Notes: generated by a model from the letters alone, not told the origin. A stretch of 64,000 nt of DNA from an uncultured Paracoccaceae bacterium (GCA_947502145.1 CANMYO010000003.1:186001-250000), one strand, 5' to 3'. Shown: positions 26,829-36,926, counted from the stretch's first letter. Translations and numbers: made by a program.

Positions 26829-27632
26829 ATGGCGGAACAGACAGACATGGGCGTGCGGCGGTTCGGGCGCGTCAATTGGGTCGGCACGGCAACACTGGGC
26901 GGGCGCGAGGTAAAGCGGTTCATGAATGTCTGGTCGCAGACCGTCATGGCACCCCTGATCAACGCGGGTCTCTTGCTGATGATCTTTACCATCGCGATCG
27001 GGCCAGGGCGCGGTGATGTGATGGGCGTGCCCTTCATGACATTTCTGGCGCCGGGCATTCTGACCATGACGGTGATCCAGAACGCCTTTGCCAATACATC
27101 ATCCTCGATCGCCAGCGCCAAGGTGGGGGGCAATATCGTTGACACGCTGATGCCGCCGCTGTCCGCCTGGGAGCTGCTGGCCGGCTACATCTTTGGCGCA
27201 TTGGCGCGCGGCTGGATTGTCGCCGCGGTGATTGCGACGGGGTCATGGTTATTCCTTGGGGTTGGGTTGCAACATCCACTATGGTTCGTGGTCTTCGTGA
27301 CGCTGGGGTCTGCCTTCATGGGCGGGCTGGGCATGATTGGCGGCATTTTTGCCAACAAGTTTGACCAGCTGTCCGCGATCCAGAACTTCCTGATCACCCC
27401 GCTCGCCTTTCTGTCTGGCACCTTCTATTCGATCGAAGCCTTGCCCGGTCCGATGCAGACGATGAGTCATGCAAACCCGTTCTTCTACATCATCGACGGG
27501 GTCCGCTTTGGCATGATCGGCACCAGCGACAGCAGCCCGTGGATCGGATTGTGTGTTGTCGGTGCAGCGACAACCGTGGTGCTGGGGTTGGTATTGAGCT
27601 GGCTGGCGCGCGGCTACCGGCTTAAACCATAA
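26829..27632 (+). CDS. ABC-2 type transporter permease (YadH-like), no ATPase nearby
   Basis: A 267-residue membrane protein with six predicted helices. The ABC-2 signature appears in FLAPGILTMTVIQNAFANTSSSIASAKVGGNIVDTLMPPLSAWELLAGYI and in ITPLAFLSGTFYSIEALP, close to the YadH/NodJ-type export permeases. Such permeases normally pair with an ATPase gene, which is not found on either side here, so the partner must be encoded elsewhere. Its last 11 bp overlap the convergent small membrane protein gene. Confidence 0.88.
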   Translation: MAEQTDMGVRRFGRVNWVGTATLGGREVKRFMNVWSQTVMAPLINAGLLLMIFTIAIGPGRGDVMGVPFMTFLAPGILTMTVIQNAFANTSSSIASAKVGGNIVDTLMPPLSAWELLAGYIFGALARGWIVAAVIATGSWLFLGVGLQHPLWFVVFVTLGSAFMGGLGMIGGIFANKFDQLSAIQNFLITPLAFLSGTFYSIEALPGPMQTMSHANPFFYIIDGVRFGMIGTSDSSPWIGLCVVGAATTVVLGLVLSWLARGYRLKP

Positions 27633-28056
27633 GGCCGGGATCCTTGATCTTTATGCCCCGCTCGGCGAGCACAAGCGCGAGGGTATTGAGATCAGGCATA
27701 TCGCGCGCATTGGTGCTTTCTTCGGTGCCGTCCTTGTAGACAACGGTGATATTGGCGTCATCGGTCCAATGGGTCGCGCGCAGATGCGAAACGTCGGCCA
27801 AGGCAATTGTGCGCGGTTTGTGCCAGGCGTTCAGCGTCAGGTGCTCATCGTCAACGCGAATGCCCCGGACGGGCGCGCGCATCAGCATCCACATCAGTAC
27901 GACACCCGCCGCGGCCCAGACAACCGACATCGTGTGCGAGGCATCATTGACCACCCCGTAAGCCAATAGGAATGCGACCAGCGCAGCGGTGAGCCACACA
28001 ACCTGACTACGCCCTGTCTGGCGATATTCGTAAACGTCCAACATGCGCATCGGCAT
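27622..28056 (-). CDS. Membrane protein with two helices and a C-terminal PH-like soluble part
   Basis: About 144 residues with this start (three in-frame ATGs at 28056, 28050 and 28044 are all possible, none with a strong ribosome site). Two membrane helices (WLTAALVAFLLAYGVV and VVWAAAGVVLMWMLM) are followed by a soluble region with VDDEHLTLNAWHKPRTIALADVSHLRATHW that resembles bacterial PH-domain strands. It starts just after the EamA gene's stop, so the two are probably co-transcribed. Function unknown. Confidence 0.6.
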   Translation of the reverse strand: MPMRMLDVYEYRQTGRSQVVWLTAALVAFLLAYGVVNDASHTMSVVWAAAGVVLMWMLMRAPVRGIRVDDEHLTLNAWHKPRTIALADVSHLRATHWTDDANITVVYKDGTEESTNARDMPDLNTLALVLAERGIKIKDPGLMV

Positions 28057-28061
28057 ATTGG

Positions 28062-28976
28062 TTAATCGGGGCGCGAATTTGGCGTGGCTGGTGCGATTTT
28101 GGGACGGGATTTCTGCTCTCGCCAAGCCAATAACGCAGCACTGGCGAGGATGATCGTCACGCCGGTCCAGCTGATCGCGTCGGGAAATACGTCAAAGATC
28201 ACAAGGTCATAAAGGGTGACGAAGATCAGCGAGACATAGCTGAAAGGCGTCACAAGGCTGGCATCCGCCCGCGCCATCGCATTGACAAAGCAGGCCTGCG
28301 CGGCGGCCATCATCAGACCAAGTGCCGCCAGAGCGCCCCATTGCGCGGGGGTTGGCATCGCCCAAAACGGCAGTACTACGATAGAGGCGATGGCCACGCC
28401 GAGGCTATTGTTTACAAACAGGATTTGAAGCGAAGATTCCCGGTTCGCCAGCTTCTTGATAAAGATCAGCTCCATTCCCAGCAGCATGGCTGCGGCCAGC
28501 GCAAGCAGGGCTGCAACCTGAAAGGTCCCGGGACCGGGGCGCAGCAGGACCATCGCGCCCAGCAGCGCCATGCCGGCAGCCATCCATCGCCAGCGCCCGA
28601 CCTTTTCCCCCAGCAGCGGGATTGCCAGCAGCATCCCCATCACCGGGTTCAGAAATGAAATCGCGGTGGCATCGGTCAGCGGGATATAGGCAACGGCGGC
28701 AAACATGCAGGTGACGCCGAAAAACCCAAAGGCGGTGCGGCCAATGTGCAAAGCGAAATGAGGCCGTTGCAGGGGCGGGCGGATGATCGCCAGCACTGTG
28801 GCAATGGCCAGCCAAGCAAAGATGAATCGCCCATGTGTGACCTGAAACGGGTGCAACGGGGGCCCCAAAAGCGCGGTCCCCAGCGATTTGGCCGCCAGCA
28901 TCGTGCCCGCGATAAAGGCGGTTGCGGCCAGCATGAATGCGATGGCAAGCGGTGGGTTGGCGGCCTTGAATGTCAT
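28062..28976 (-). CDS. EamA/DMT family transporter
   Basis: A 304-residue protein with ten predicted membrane helices in two EamA repeats. The first has AATAFIAGTMLAAKSLG and HGRFIFAWLAIATVLAIIRPP. The conserved end of repeat one is ATAISFLNPVMGMLLAIPLLGEKVGRWRWMAAGMALLGAMVLLRPG. The frame is open 66 codons upstream, but the upstream residues are polar and unlike the family, so MTFKAANPP at 28976 is chosen. Exports or imports small metabolites; substrate unknown. Confidence 0.88.
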   Translation of the reverse strand: MTFKAANPPLAIAFMLAATAFIAGTMLAAKSLGTALLGPPLHPFQVTHGRFIFAWLAIATVLAIIRPPLQRPHFALHIGRTAFGFFGVTCMFAAVAYIPLTDATAISFLNPVMGMLLAIPLLGEKVGRWRWMAAGMALLGAMVLLRPGPGTFQVAALLALAAAMLLGMELIFIKKLANRESSLQILFVNNSLGVAIASIVVLPFWAMPTPAQWGALAALGLMMAAAQACFVNAMARADASLVTPFSYVSLIFVTLYDLVIFDVFPDAISWTGVTIILASAALLAWREQKSRPKIAPATPNSRPD

Positions 28977-29148
28977 TGCGGCACAAGGCGCGCTGCTTGG
29001 AAAAGTTGCAAGCGCGAATTTTGTTTCTTCCCCTGCCTGCGCCTTTGCGCTAAGTCGGCGCCATGATGACACGTGCCAAGATCCTGACCCGACGCCGACG
29101 CTAAGCCCGTCCGCTGATCCTGCACGTCCATCTATCACCCTAAAATCG

Positions 29149-29177
29149 TTGACCTGCCCGCGCCACTTCGGCATCTA
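29149..29177 (+). promoter_or_regulatory. Possible promoter of argD-argF
   Basis: TTGACC at 29149-29154, 17-bp spacer, CATCTA at 29172-29177, 30 bp before the argD start. The -10 is weak. No ArgR-type box could be identified by eye. Confidence 0.35.
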
Positions 29178-29207
29178 TCGGGCTTCTTAATTGCAAAGGC
29201 TGATCCC

Positions 29208-30380
29208 ATGATCTCCTCCGTTCTGCCGACCTACTCCCGTGCTCCGCTGTCTTTCGTCCAAGGCGAAGGCTCTTGGCTGGTTGAGGCGGATGGGCGACGT
29301 TTTCTGGATTTGGGCGCCGGAATTGCGGTCAATGCGCTGGGCCATGCCCATCCCGCGCTGACCGCAGCCCTGACGCAGCAGGCCGGGCAGGTCTGGCACC
29401 TGTCCAACCTGTACCAGATCCCCGCCCAGCAGACGCTGGCCGACAAGCTGGTTGACCTCACCTTTGCCGATACCGTGTTTTTCACCAATTCCGGCACCGA
29501 AGCCTGCGAGTTGGCAGTCAAGATGGCGCGCAAATACTGGTTCGAAAAGGGCGAGGACCGCACTGAGATCATTACCTTTGACGGGTCATTTCACGGGCGG
29601 TCTGCTGCCGGTATCGCTGCCGCGGGTTCGGAGAAAATGACCCGCGGCTTTGGCCCGCTGCTGGGCGGTTTTACCCACCTTGCCTTTGGTGATCACGACG
29701 CGCTGACAGCCGCGATCAGTGACAAGACCGCCGCTGTTCTGATTGAGCCGGTCCAGGGCGAAGGCGGTATCCGTCCGGTGCCTGATCAATGCCTGAAGGG
29801 GTTGCGCGATTTGTGCGACGAGCATGGCGCATTGCTGATCCTTGATGAGGTGCAATGCGGTGTTGGGCGGACCGGCAAGCTGTTTGCCCATGAATGGGCC
29901 GGGATCACACCTGATATCATGATGGTGGCCAAGGGCATTGGCGGCGGGTTCCCACTTGGGGCGGTGCTGGCAACGGAAAACGCGGCCCTTGGCATGACCG
30001 CCGGCACCCATGGGTCGACCTATGGCGGCAACCCGCTGGGCTGCGCCGTCGGCAATGCCGTGCTCGACATTATCGCGACGGATGCGTTCCTGAGCGAGGT
30101 GAACCGCAAGGCAGGCCTGCTGCGGCAAAAGCTGGAGGGGCTGGTTGCGGACAATCCGGAGGTGTTTGAAAGCGTGCGCGGCGCGGGCCTGATGCTGGGC
30201 CTGAAATGCAAGGTCACAAACAGCGATGTCGTGCAGGCCGGTTATGGCCAGGCGATCCTGACCGTGCCTGCGGCCGATAATGTGATCCGGCTGCTGCCGG
30301 CGCTGAACATCGCTGACGATGACATCGCGACGGCCATCAACAAACTTGACGCGGCCGCTAAGTCGCTTGTGAAAAGCTAA
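29208..30380 (+). CDS. argD: Acetylornithine aminotransferase
   Basis: A 390-residue class III PLP enzyme. Key sites are [54 protein letters not shown] (Asp that contacts the PLP ring), [18 protein letters not shown] (Schiff-base Lys) and [15 protein letters not shown]. It converts N-acetylglutamate semialdehyde to N-acetylornithine in arginine synthesis, and often serves in lysine synthesis too. AAAGG lies 8 bp before the ATG. It leads an operon with argF, which starts 46 bp after it. Confidence 0.95.
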   Translation: MISSVLPTYSRAPLSFVQGEGSWLVEADGRRFLDLGAGIAVNALGHAHPALTAALTQQAGQVWHLSNLYQIPAQQTLADKLVDLTFADTVFFTNSGTEACELAVKMARKYWFEKGEDRTEIITFDGSFHGRSAAGIAAAGSEKMTRGFGPLLGGFTHLAFGDHDALTAAISDKTAAVLIEPVQGEGGIRPVPDQCLKGLRDLCDEHGALLILDEVQCGVGRTGKLFAHEWAGITPDIMMVAKGIGGGFPLGAVLATENAALGMTAGTHGSTYGGNPLGCAVGNAVLDIIATDAFLSEVNRKAGLLRQKLEGLVADNPEVFESVRGAGLMLGLKCKVTNSDVVQAGYGQAILTVPAADNVIRLLPALNIADDDIATAINKLDAAAKSLVKS

Positions 30381-30426
30381 TTCAGAATTGACGGCAGGGG
30401 CAGGCCCCGCGTCAGGAAAGACCAAG

Positions 30427-31332
30427 ATGACCCACTTCCTTGATATTCACAAAACCTCGCCCGCTGACTTGCGTGGCATTATCGATTCTGCACAGGCGAT
30501 GAAATCCGCCCGCAAGGGCCAGCCCAAGGGCATGCCGGACGCGGATCAGCCTCTGGCCGGGCACATGGTTGCGCTGATCTTCGAAAAACCCTCAACCCGG
30601 ACGCGCGTCAGCTTTGACGTGGGCGTGCGCCAGATGGGCGGGCAAACGATGGTGTTGTCGGGCACCGATATGCAGCTGGGCCATGGGGAAACCATTGCTG
30701 ACACGGCCCGCGTCCTGTCGCGCTATGTTGATCTGATCATGATGCGGACCTTCGAAGAGGATACCCTGCTTGAGATGGCCGAATACGCCGATGTCCCGGT
30801 GATCAACGGGTTGACCGATCGCACGCACCCCTGTCAGATCATGGCTGACATCCTGACCTTTGAAGAGCATCGCGGCCCGATCAAAGGCAAGAAAGTTGTC
30901 TGGTCAGGGGATGGCAACAATGTCTTTGCCAGCTTTGCCCATGCCGCACAGCAATTTGAATTTGATCTGGTCTTCACCGGGCCAGAGCCGCTTGACCCCG
31001 AACTGGCGCTGGCGGGGCTTTATACCACGGTGCGCAACCCGCAGGAGGCGGTCGCCGGGGCGGATCTTGTTGTCACCGACACCTGGGTGTCGATGCATGA
31101 TCCGCAGTCGGCCCGCGAACGGCGTCACAACCAGTTGCGGGGCTATCAGGTCAATGCGGCGCTGATGGCAAACGCCAAGCCGGACAGCCTGTTCATGCAC
31201 TGCCTGCCCGCGCACCGCGATGATGAAGCCACGTCAGAGGTGATGGACGGGCCGCATTCGGTCATCTTTGACGAAGCCGAAAACCGGTTGCACGCGCAAA
31301 AGGCGATCATGCGCCATTGCCTGGGGCGCTAG
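30427..31332 (+). CDS. argF: Ornithine carbamoyltransferase
   Basis: A 301-residue protein starting [18 protein letters not shown]. The carbamoyl-phosphate loop [14 protein letters not shown] (STRT), the HPCQ motif in [14 protein letters not shown], and the ornithine-side [17 protein letters not shown] (HCLP) are all intact. It makes citrulline from ornithine and carbamoyl phosphate supplied by CarAB. Operon with argD. Convergent with the PiT gene, whose stop lies only 1 bp away. Confidence 0.97.
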   Translation: MTHFLDIHKTSPADLRGIIDSAQAMKSARKGQPKGMPDADQPLAGHMVALIFEKPSTRTRVSFDVGVRQMGGQTMVLSGTDMQLGHGETIADTARVLSRYVDLIMMRTFEEDTLLEMAEYADVPVINGLTDRTHPCQIMADILTFEEHRGPIKGKKVVWSGDGNNVFASFAHAAQQFEFDLVFTGPEPLDPELALAGLYTTVRNPQEAVAGADLVVTDTWVSMHDPQSARERRHNQLRGYQVNAALMANAKPDSLFMHCLPAHRDDEATSEVMDGPHSVIFDEAENRLHAQKAIMRHCLGR

Positions 31333-31333
31333 G

Positions 31334-32818
31334 CTAGGCGACAAAAACGGCGCTTAACACCAGAAAGAGCACCGCGGACAGGCTGGCCGCAGCGGGCACC
31401 GTGATGATCCATGCGGCGACAATGGTCATGAAGTGCGACCGGCGCACCAGCTTGCGCCGCCGGCGTTCCTCGCGGGCGATCTTGGGGGCTTTGGCGGAGG
31501 CCGGGCGGTTGCGGGCGCGCCGCTCGTGGTGCCATTCGCGAAAAAATCCGACGCCGAAGACACCGCCGACAGCGATATGGGTCGACGATACCGGCAGCCC
31601 CAACCATGAGGCGATGATTACTGTGATAGCGGCTGACAGGGCCACGCAATAGGCGCGCATCGGGTTCAGCTTGGTAATCTGCGAACCAACCATGCGGATC
31701 AGTTTTGGCCCAAACAGGATCAGCCCGAATGAGATGCCAAACGCCCCGATCACCATGACCCAGAGGGGGATGTTCACCTTGCCGGCAAACTCTCCGAATG
31801 ATTCCGCGTGCACGATGGCCGCCAGCGGGCCCACCGCATTGGCCACATCATTGGCCCCGTGGGCAAAGGACAGCAGCGCCGCCGACAGCACAAGCGGCAG
31901 GGCAAACAGGACTTTCAGGGATTTGTTGCGGTTCTCAAGACCCTCTGACTGGCGGCGGATCAGCGGGGCCGTGATCACATAGATGACCGCGCCGATGATC
32001 ACACCGATCAAAAGCGCCGGACCAAGATCAACCGAGATGATCTTTTTCAGACCCTTCTTGGCCAGATAGATGGCGAAAACGCCGCCCATGATGCCGACCA
32101 GCACCGGCACCCATGCACGTGCGGCGGCGATCTTGTCTTCGCGGTAGATGATGAAATGCTTGATGAACGCCAGAAAGCCGGCGGCGATCAGACCACCCAG
32201 CAGCGGCGAAATCACCCAGCTGGCGGCGATGGCGCCCATGCTGGGCCAGTTCACGGCAGCAAAGCCCGCTGCTGCAATACCCGCGCCCATCACACCCCCC
32301 ACAACCGAATGGGTGGTAGACACCGGTGCGCCAACCCAGGTTGCCAGGTTGACCCACAGGGCCGAGGACATCAGCGCCGCCATCATCGCCCAGATGAAGA
32401 TCTGTTCGTCGGCGACGGAACTGGGATCAATGATCCCTTTTGAGATTGTCGAAACGACATCGCCGCCTGCCAGCAATGCGCCTGCCGTTTCGCACAGCGC
32501 CGCAATCACAATCGCACCGCCCATCGTCAGCGCATTTGCGCCCACCGCCGGCCCCATGTTGTTGGCGACGTCATTGGCCCCGATGTTGACGGCCATGTAG
32601 GCGCCAAAGATGGCTGCGGCAACGACGATGTAACTGGTTGATCCGTCACCAAAGAACAGCGCGGCACCAAGACCGGCGACAACCATGAAAATCAAGCTGA
32701 TGCCGATCCCGACCATGGGGCGGGACACGTATTGCGCTGCGGATTCGACATTGACGATACGGCCAAGGTCCTTGTCCAGCGTGCGCCACTGATTTGGTGG
32801 TGGTGGTGTAGATGACAT
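31334..32818 (-). CDS. pit: Inorganic phosphate transporter, PiT family
   Basis: A 494-residue membrane protein with about ten helices. Both PiT signature repeats are present: NIGANDVANNMGPAVGANAL and FAHGANDVANAVGPLAA. Conserved loops GAPVSTTHSVVGGVMGAG and GLPVSSTHIAVGGVFGVG follow each half. It carries low-affinity phosphate-metal uptake driven by the proton motive force. A basic cytoplasmic loop (HHERRARNRPASAKAPKIAREERRRRKL) precedes the last two helices. No PhoU gene adjoins it. Confidence 0.93.
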   Translation of the reverse strand: MSSTPPPPNQWRTLDKDLGRIVNVESAAQYVSRPMVGIGISLIFMVVAGLGAALFFGDGSTSYIVVAAAIFGAYMAVNIGANDVANNMGPAVGANALTMGGAIVIAALCETAGALLAGGDVVSTISKGIIDPSSVADEQIFIWAMMAALMSSALWVNLATWVGAPVSTTHSVVGGVMGAGIAAAGFAAVNWPSMGAIAASWVISPLLGGLIAAGFLAFIKHFIIYREDKIAAARAWVPVLVGIMGGVFAIYLAKKGLKKIISVDLGPALLIGVIIGAVIYVITAPLIRRQSEGLENRNKSLKVLFALPLVLSAALLSFAHGANDVANAVGPLAAIVHAESFGEFAGKVNIPLWVMVIGAFGISFGLILFGPKLIRMVGSQITKLNPMRAYCVALSAAITVIIASWLGLPVSSTHIAVGGVFGVGFFREWHHERRARNRPASAKAPKIAREERRRRKLVRRSHFMTIVAAWIITVPAAASLSAVLFLVLSAVFVA

Positions 32819-32891
32819 GGGGCCCCCGGATACTTTCCGGAAACGGCCTAAACGTCCTGCGACTGCAAGGCAATCACTTCATGATCTTGCG

Positions 32892-33347
32892 CTAGAAACT
32901 GGTCAAGAGATCACGCAGGCCCGGTTCATCGACCAGATCGGCCGCCTCTTGCGCAGGAAGCCAGCGGCGTTCGCGTTTGTCGGCCTCTGGATAGTCATTT
33001 GCGACCTCGTTCACCTTCACCGCATAGACGGTGGTATCGCAGGGCACTTCCTGTCCGGTATCAAACCGTTTGATCGTGCTGAACGTGCCCACGGGGGCCT
33101 TGGTCACCTTGCCTTTTTTGACGCCCGCCTCTTCCCAGGCTTCCTGCAGCGCGGTTTCGCCACCGTTCATGCCGTCAATCGGCCAGCCCTTTGGCAAAAT
33201 CCAGCGCCCATGAGAGCTGGTGACCAGCAGGACCTCACGCCCTTGCGGTGTATTGCGGTGACAAAGCGCGGCCAATTGCAGCGCAGGCGGACGGCGAAGC
33301 AATGGCATGATTGTATCCGCCAAAGCGGAGCGGACAGAATTTAACAT
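32892..33347 (-). CDS. Nudix hydrolase
   Basis: A 151-residue protein. The Nudix box reads GWPIDGMNGGETALQEAWEEAGV, with GGE and EAxEEAG conserved; the usual Arg before EU is replaced by Ala (QEAWEEAG), a variation seen in diphosphoinositol polyphosphate-type (DIPP) Nudix enzymes. The segment RWILPKGW and the FSTIKRFDTGQEV after the box also fit that group. Likely hydrolyses nucleotide or polyphosphate derivatives. It is downstream of hrpB on the same strand with its own promoter-like sequence. Confidence 0.85.
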   Translation of the reverse strand: MLNSVRSALADTIMPLLRRPPALQLAALCHRNTPQGREVLLVTSSHGRWILPKGWPIDGMNGGETALQEAWEEAGVKKGKVTKAPVGTFSTIKRFDTGQEVPCDTTVYAVKVNEVANDYPEADKRERRWLPAQEAADLVDEPGLRDLLTSF

Positions 33348-33385
33348 GATCTACCTATGGTCGTTTTTTGTTAATTGTTGGTTAA

Positions 33386-33414
33386 TCAATAACATATCCC
33401 GTGGATAACTTCAA
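33386..33414 (-). promoter_or_regulatory. Candidate sigma-70 promoter for the Nudix gene
   Basis: Read leftward: TTGAAG at 33414-33409, 17-bp spacer, TATTGA at 33391-33386, in an AT-rich gap between hrpB and the Nudix gene, 39 bp before the start codon. Confidence 0.45.
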
Positions 33415-33433
33415 ATTCACAGTTTCTTCAGCA

Positions 33434-35833
33434 TTATGTTCCGCGCGGTTTGGCGCGCAGGGTCGGGTCGGCCCGGGTGGGATCTTCGGGCCAGGGGTGG
33501 CGTGGATAACGGCCGCGCATGTCGCGCCGCACATCCGCGTAAGAGCTGTCCCAGAACCCCGGAATGTCCTGCGTGGTCTGCACCGGTTTCTGACCCGGCG
33601 ACAACAGCGTGACGCGCAGCGGCACCCGGCCGACCATCGGATGTTCGGTTTGCCCGAACATTTCCTGAATGCGCAGCGTGATCCCGGGGGCATCCCCATT
33701 GTAATCAATCGGTATTTTTCGCCCCAGCGGTGTCGTGAAATGGGCTGGCGCGGCGCGATCAAGCCGCTGCATCTGGTCCCAGTCCAGCATCGCCCGCAGC
33801 GCTGGCAGCGGGTCAAACCGTTTCCAGTCTTCGCCACTGCGCACGCCGTCCAGATGCGGCAGCAGCCATTGATCAAGCGTGGCCATCAGACTGTCATCAT
33901 CCATCTGTGGCAGGTCATCGACAAGGGCCACGCGGGCACGGAACAGCGCCGCCTTGCCGCTGATCCGCAGGCCCAATTGGCGTACGCCGTCCAGCATCGC
34001 CCGCGCCACCGCCTCAGCAGGGGCGTCAGACCAATTGCGGTCATCCAGCACCAATGCGCCAAGACCCTCTTGCCGACGGGTCAGAACACGGTTGTCACGC
34101 CTGGACCAGATGCAGATATCGCGCCAGTGAATGCGCGCGCCAAGGGTATCTCGCAGCTCTGCCTCGGTGATTGCGATGGCCTGCCTGATCTTCGCTTCAC
34201 GCGGGTTCCCGTCCAGATCGGTCGCGACAATCAGGCGGGCGTTGGCCATGGGGTCTTCGGCTGACAGCACCGCGCCCTTGCCACCTGACAGGACATAGCG
34301 CGGCTCATCGCCGTTGCGGCGCAGCCCAATCCTGTCGGGATAAGCCAGGGCCGCCTGCGCCGCCAGAGGTAGATGAGCTTTGGTCTGCAAGCCTTTTGAA
34401 AGGCGCGCTATTTCCGGTTTTATCTGTTGCAGGGCCGCGGGGTTGACCTGTCCGGGCCCCTGGTACCGCCCGGCCAGCGCCTTGATCCGCAGGCCAAGGT
34501 CGACCGGTGCATTGCGCAACGGGTCACGCGCGGCCAGCAGCGCGGCAAGGGGGGCGGCCTGCGCCCCGGCCGTTACCAGCATATGTGCCAGGCGTGGGTG
34601 TAGCGGCAGGGCCGCCAGCGCGCGGCCATGGGCGGTGATCCGGTTGGCGGCGTCCAATGCCCCAAGGTCGCGCAGCAGGTGGCGTGCCTCGTCCAGCGTG
34701 CCAGCGGGTGGCGGTGTCAGAAAGGCAAGGTCATCGCTGCCCCAGATCGCCAGTTCCAGCGCCAGCGGGGCCAGATCGGCGGCTTCGATCTCGGCCGGGG
34801 CAAAGGCGGGTAGGGCGCCATCCTCGCCTTTTGTCCACAGCATATAGGCATCGCCCGGCGCGACGCGCCCGGCCCGCCCCGCGCGCTGCGTTGCCTCTGC
34901 CCGGCTGACGCGTTCCGTGACAAGCCGCGACATGCCGGACCCCGGATCGTACCGGGCCCGGCGGGCGCGGCCCGCATCCACAACCACGCGGATATCCTCG
35001 ATCGTCAACGAGGTTTCGGCGATCGCGGTCGAAAGCACGACCTTGCGACCATTGCCAAACGGCGCGATCGCTGCACGCTGGTCCTTGAATGGCAAAGCCC
35101 CGTAAAGCGGCCGCACAACGCAATCCGCGGGCAGACGATCAGCAAGCGCGGCAGCGGTCTGGCGGATTTCACCCTCACCCGGCAGAAACACCAGCATGCC
35201 GCCCGCGGTCCGGGGCGCGACCGTGGCGATCAGGTCTGCCGTCGCGGCGGGCAGGCGCATACCCTTGGCCACCGCCCGGTCAAGGTGATGCAATGTCACC
35301 GGAAAGGCGCGCCCCCGCGAGGTCACAACCGGTGCGTCATCCAACAGGGTCGCGACCGGGCCGGCATCCAGCGTTGCCGACATCACAACAATCTGCAGAT
35401 CCGGGCGCAGCGCCTGCCGGACCTCCCAGGCGAGCGCGAGCCCAAGGTCGGCATTCAGCGACCTTTCGTGAAACTCGTCAAAGATCAATGCGCCAACGCC
35501 CGGCAATTCAGGGTCAGATTGCAGCATCCGCGTCAGAATGCCTTCGGTCACAACCTCGATCTTCTGGCCAGCCACCGACGCCCCGCGCATGCGGTAGCCA
35601 ACAGTCTGCCCCGGCGTTTCACCCAATTGTTCGGCCAACCGTTCGGCCGCGGCCCGCGCGGCAAGCCGGCGTGGTTCCAACATGATGATCTTGCCCGCAG
35701 TGCCGGCGCGCATCGCCAAGGGCACCCGGCTGGTTTTGCCCGCCCCCGGCGGGGCCTGCAGGACCACCCGGCCATGGCTGGCCAGCGCCGCTGTCAGGTC
35801 GTCAAGGACGTCATCAATGGGCAACGGGGCCAT
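33434..35833 (-). CDS. hrpB: ATP-dependent helicase HrpB
   Basis: A 799-residue DExH helicase of the DEAH/HrpB family. Walker A QAPPGAGKTSRVPLAM, Walker B GALIFDEFHERSLNADLGLAL (DEFH), VMSATLDA (motif III), STAIAETSLTIEDIRVVVDAG (motif V) and QRAGRAGRVAPGDAYMLW (motif VI, QRxGRxGR) are present. A HrpB-specific C-terminal domain follows, ending DIPGFWDSSYADVRRDMRGRYPRHPWPEDP. Acts on RNA or DNA; its cellular role is poorly defined. It sits directly after the nitroreductase gene (5 bp gap). Confidence 0.95.
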   Translation of the reverse strand: MAPLPIDDVLDDLTAALASHGRVVLQAPPGAGKTSRVPLAMRAGTAGKIIMLEPRRLAARAAAERLAEQLGETPGQTVGYRMRGASVAGQKIEVVTEGILTRMLQSDPELPGVGALIFDEFHERSLNADLGLALAWEVRQALRPDLQIVVMSATLDAGPVATLLDDAPVVTSRGRAFPVTLHHLDRAVAKGMRLPAATADLIATVAPRTAGGMLVFLPGEGEIRQTAAALADRLPADCVVRPLYGALPFKDQRAAIAPFGNGRKVVLSTAIAETSLTIEDIRVVVDAGRARRARYDPGSGMSRLVTERVSRAEATQRAGRAGRVAPGDAYMLWTKGEDGALPAFAPAEIEAADLAPLALELAIWGSDDLAFLTPPPAGTLDEARHLLRDLGALDAANRITAHGRALAALPLHPRLAHMLVTAGAQAAPLAALLAARDPLRNAPVDLGLRIKALAGRYQGPGQVNPAALQQIKPEIARLSKGLQTKAHLPLAAQAALAYPDRIGLRRNGDEPRYVLSGGKGAVLSAEDPMANARLIVATDLDGNPREAKIRQAIAITEAELRDTLGARIHWRDICIWSRRDNRVLTRRQEGLGALVLDDRNWSDAPAEAVARAMLDGVRQLGLRISGKAALFRARVALVDDLPQMDDDSLMATLDQWLLPHLDGVRSGEDWKRFDPLPALRAMLDWDQMQRLDRAAPAHFTTPLGRKIPIDYNGDAPGITLRIQEMFGQTEHPMVGRVPLRVTLLSPGQKPVQTTQDIPGFWDSSYADVRRDMRGRYPRHPWPEDPTRADPTLRAKPRGT

Positions 35834-35838
35834 CGGCG

Positions 35839-36822
35839 TCAGGCCGAATGCTCGACCATGACGTGTTCAAGCGGCATCCGATGGGATTTTGCAACGCGCA
35901 GGTCGTCGGGCAAATGCCCCACCGATATCATCATGATCACCGCCTCGCTGTTGGGAATCCCCAGGGCCCGGCGCATCTTGCGGTCCTTGCCGGGGCGGAT
36001 CGACCATGCGAGCGGGCAGGCCCCAAGGCCACAGGCGTGCAGCGCGTAAAGCAGCGACATCGCAAACATCCCGCCATCCACAAAGGGTTGGTTGCGCTCT
36101 CCGGTGCCGGAGAACGCCTGCAAATCTGCCGTCACCACGAGGGCGCGGCTTGCCAGATGACCAAAGCCCCGATTGCCCGGCTGCCATTTCAACGCCTCTT
36201 GCGCGTCTTCAAAGACATGCACACGCGGCCCCTGCCGGTTGCAGACCGAAGGAGTTTTGCGCGCAAAATCAACCGCTTGGCGGATCAGATCCATGTCAAC
36301 CGGGCGATCGGCGTATTGCCGCACGGAATGGCGTGACCAGAAAAAGTCGCGGCCTGCGGTTTGTCCCGCTGCGGTGATCTCGGCGGCGGTGACCGGCTTG
36401 GCCCCGCCCGATTGATCATTCTCCTGCGCGGCAAGAAAGGCATCAAGATGCGGGTTGCTGATGTCATGCTCTGCGTTGAACGCCTTGTAATCCTTCAGCG
36501 CCGAGACGGCGGCGGGGATGGTTTCCCCGTCATGATCGCGGGCGAAGACGGTCAGCTTTTCGATCAGCCGCGCAATGACGGGGACGCCAAAGCCGGGGCG
36601 GGGTTCCGACAGGGACAACCCCTTTTCGATGCCGTGATAGGCCTTGTAGATCGCATGGGTGCTTTGGGCGCGGGTGCGGTCGGCATCCGTACCGTGTGAC
36701 CACACAAGATAGCGCCGCGCATCATAGAAATAATCTGCGATCAGCTTTGCCGCCAGTCCCACCAGCTTCATTTTGCGCCAGACATAACGGGCGGCATAAT
36801 AGGGCATGGATCTTTGGGTCAT
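35839..36822 (-). CDS. Nitroreductase family protein with N-terminal extension
   Basis: About 327 residues from ATG 36822 (MTQRSMPYYAARYVWR); the frame is open further upstream but with a GTG and no ribosome site. The nitroreductase domain is at the C-terminal side: WSRHSVRQYADRPVDMDLIRQAVDFARKTPSVCNRQGPRVHVF (FMN phosphate Arg) and YALHACGLGACPLAWSIRPGKD. The first 150 residues, with YKAYHGIEKGLSL, form a helical region outside the core family. Relatives are seen near exopolysaccharide clusters, but none is here. Directly upstream of hrpB, probably co-transcribed. Confidence 0.75.
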   Translation of the reverse strand: MTQRSMPYYAARYVWRKMKLVGLAAKLIADYFYDARRYLVWSHGTDADRTRAQSTHAIYKAYHGIEKGLSLSEPRPGFGVPVIARLIEKLTVFARDHDGETIPAAVSALKDYKAFNAEHDISNPHLDAFLAAQENDQSGGAKPVTAAEITAAGQTAGRDFFWSRHSVRQYADRPVDMDLIRQAVDFARKTPSVCNRQGPRVHVFEDAQEALKWQPGNRGFGHLASRALVVTADLQAFSGTGERNQPFVDGGMFAMSLLYALHACGLGACPLAWSIRPGKDRKMRRALGIPNSEAVIMMISVGHLPDDLRVAKSHRMPLEHVMVEHSA

Positions 36823-36926
36823 TGCAAATATGTCCGCGTAAACAGGGCGTTGGCTGACCGAATGTCTGCTGCCGGGCCATTCCCCCACATCTTTAAGCGA
36901 TCCGCCGGAGTTTGAAAACGCTGATC

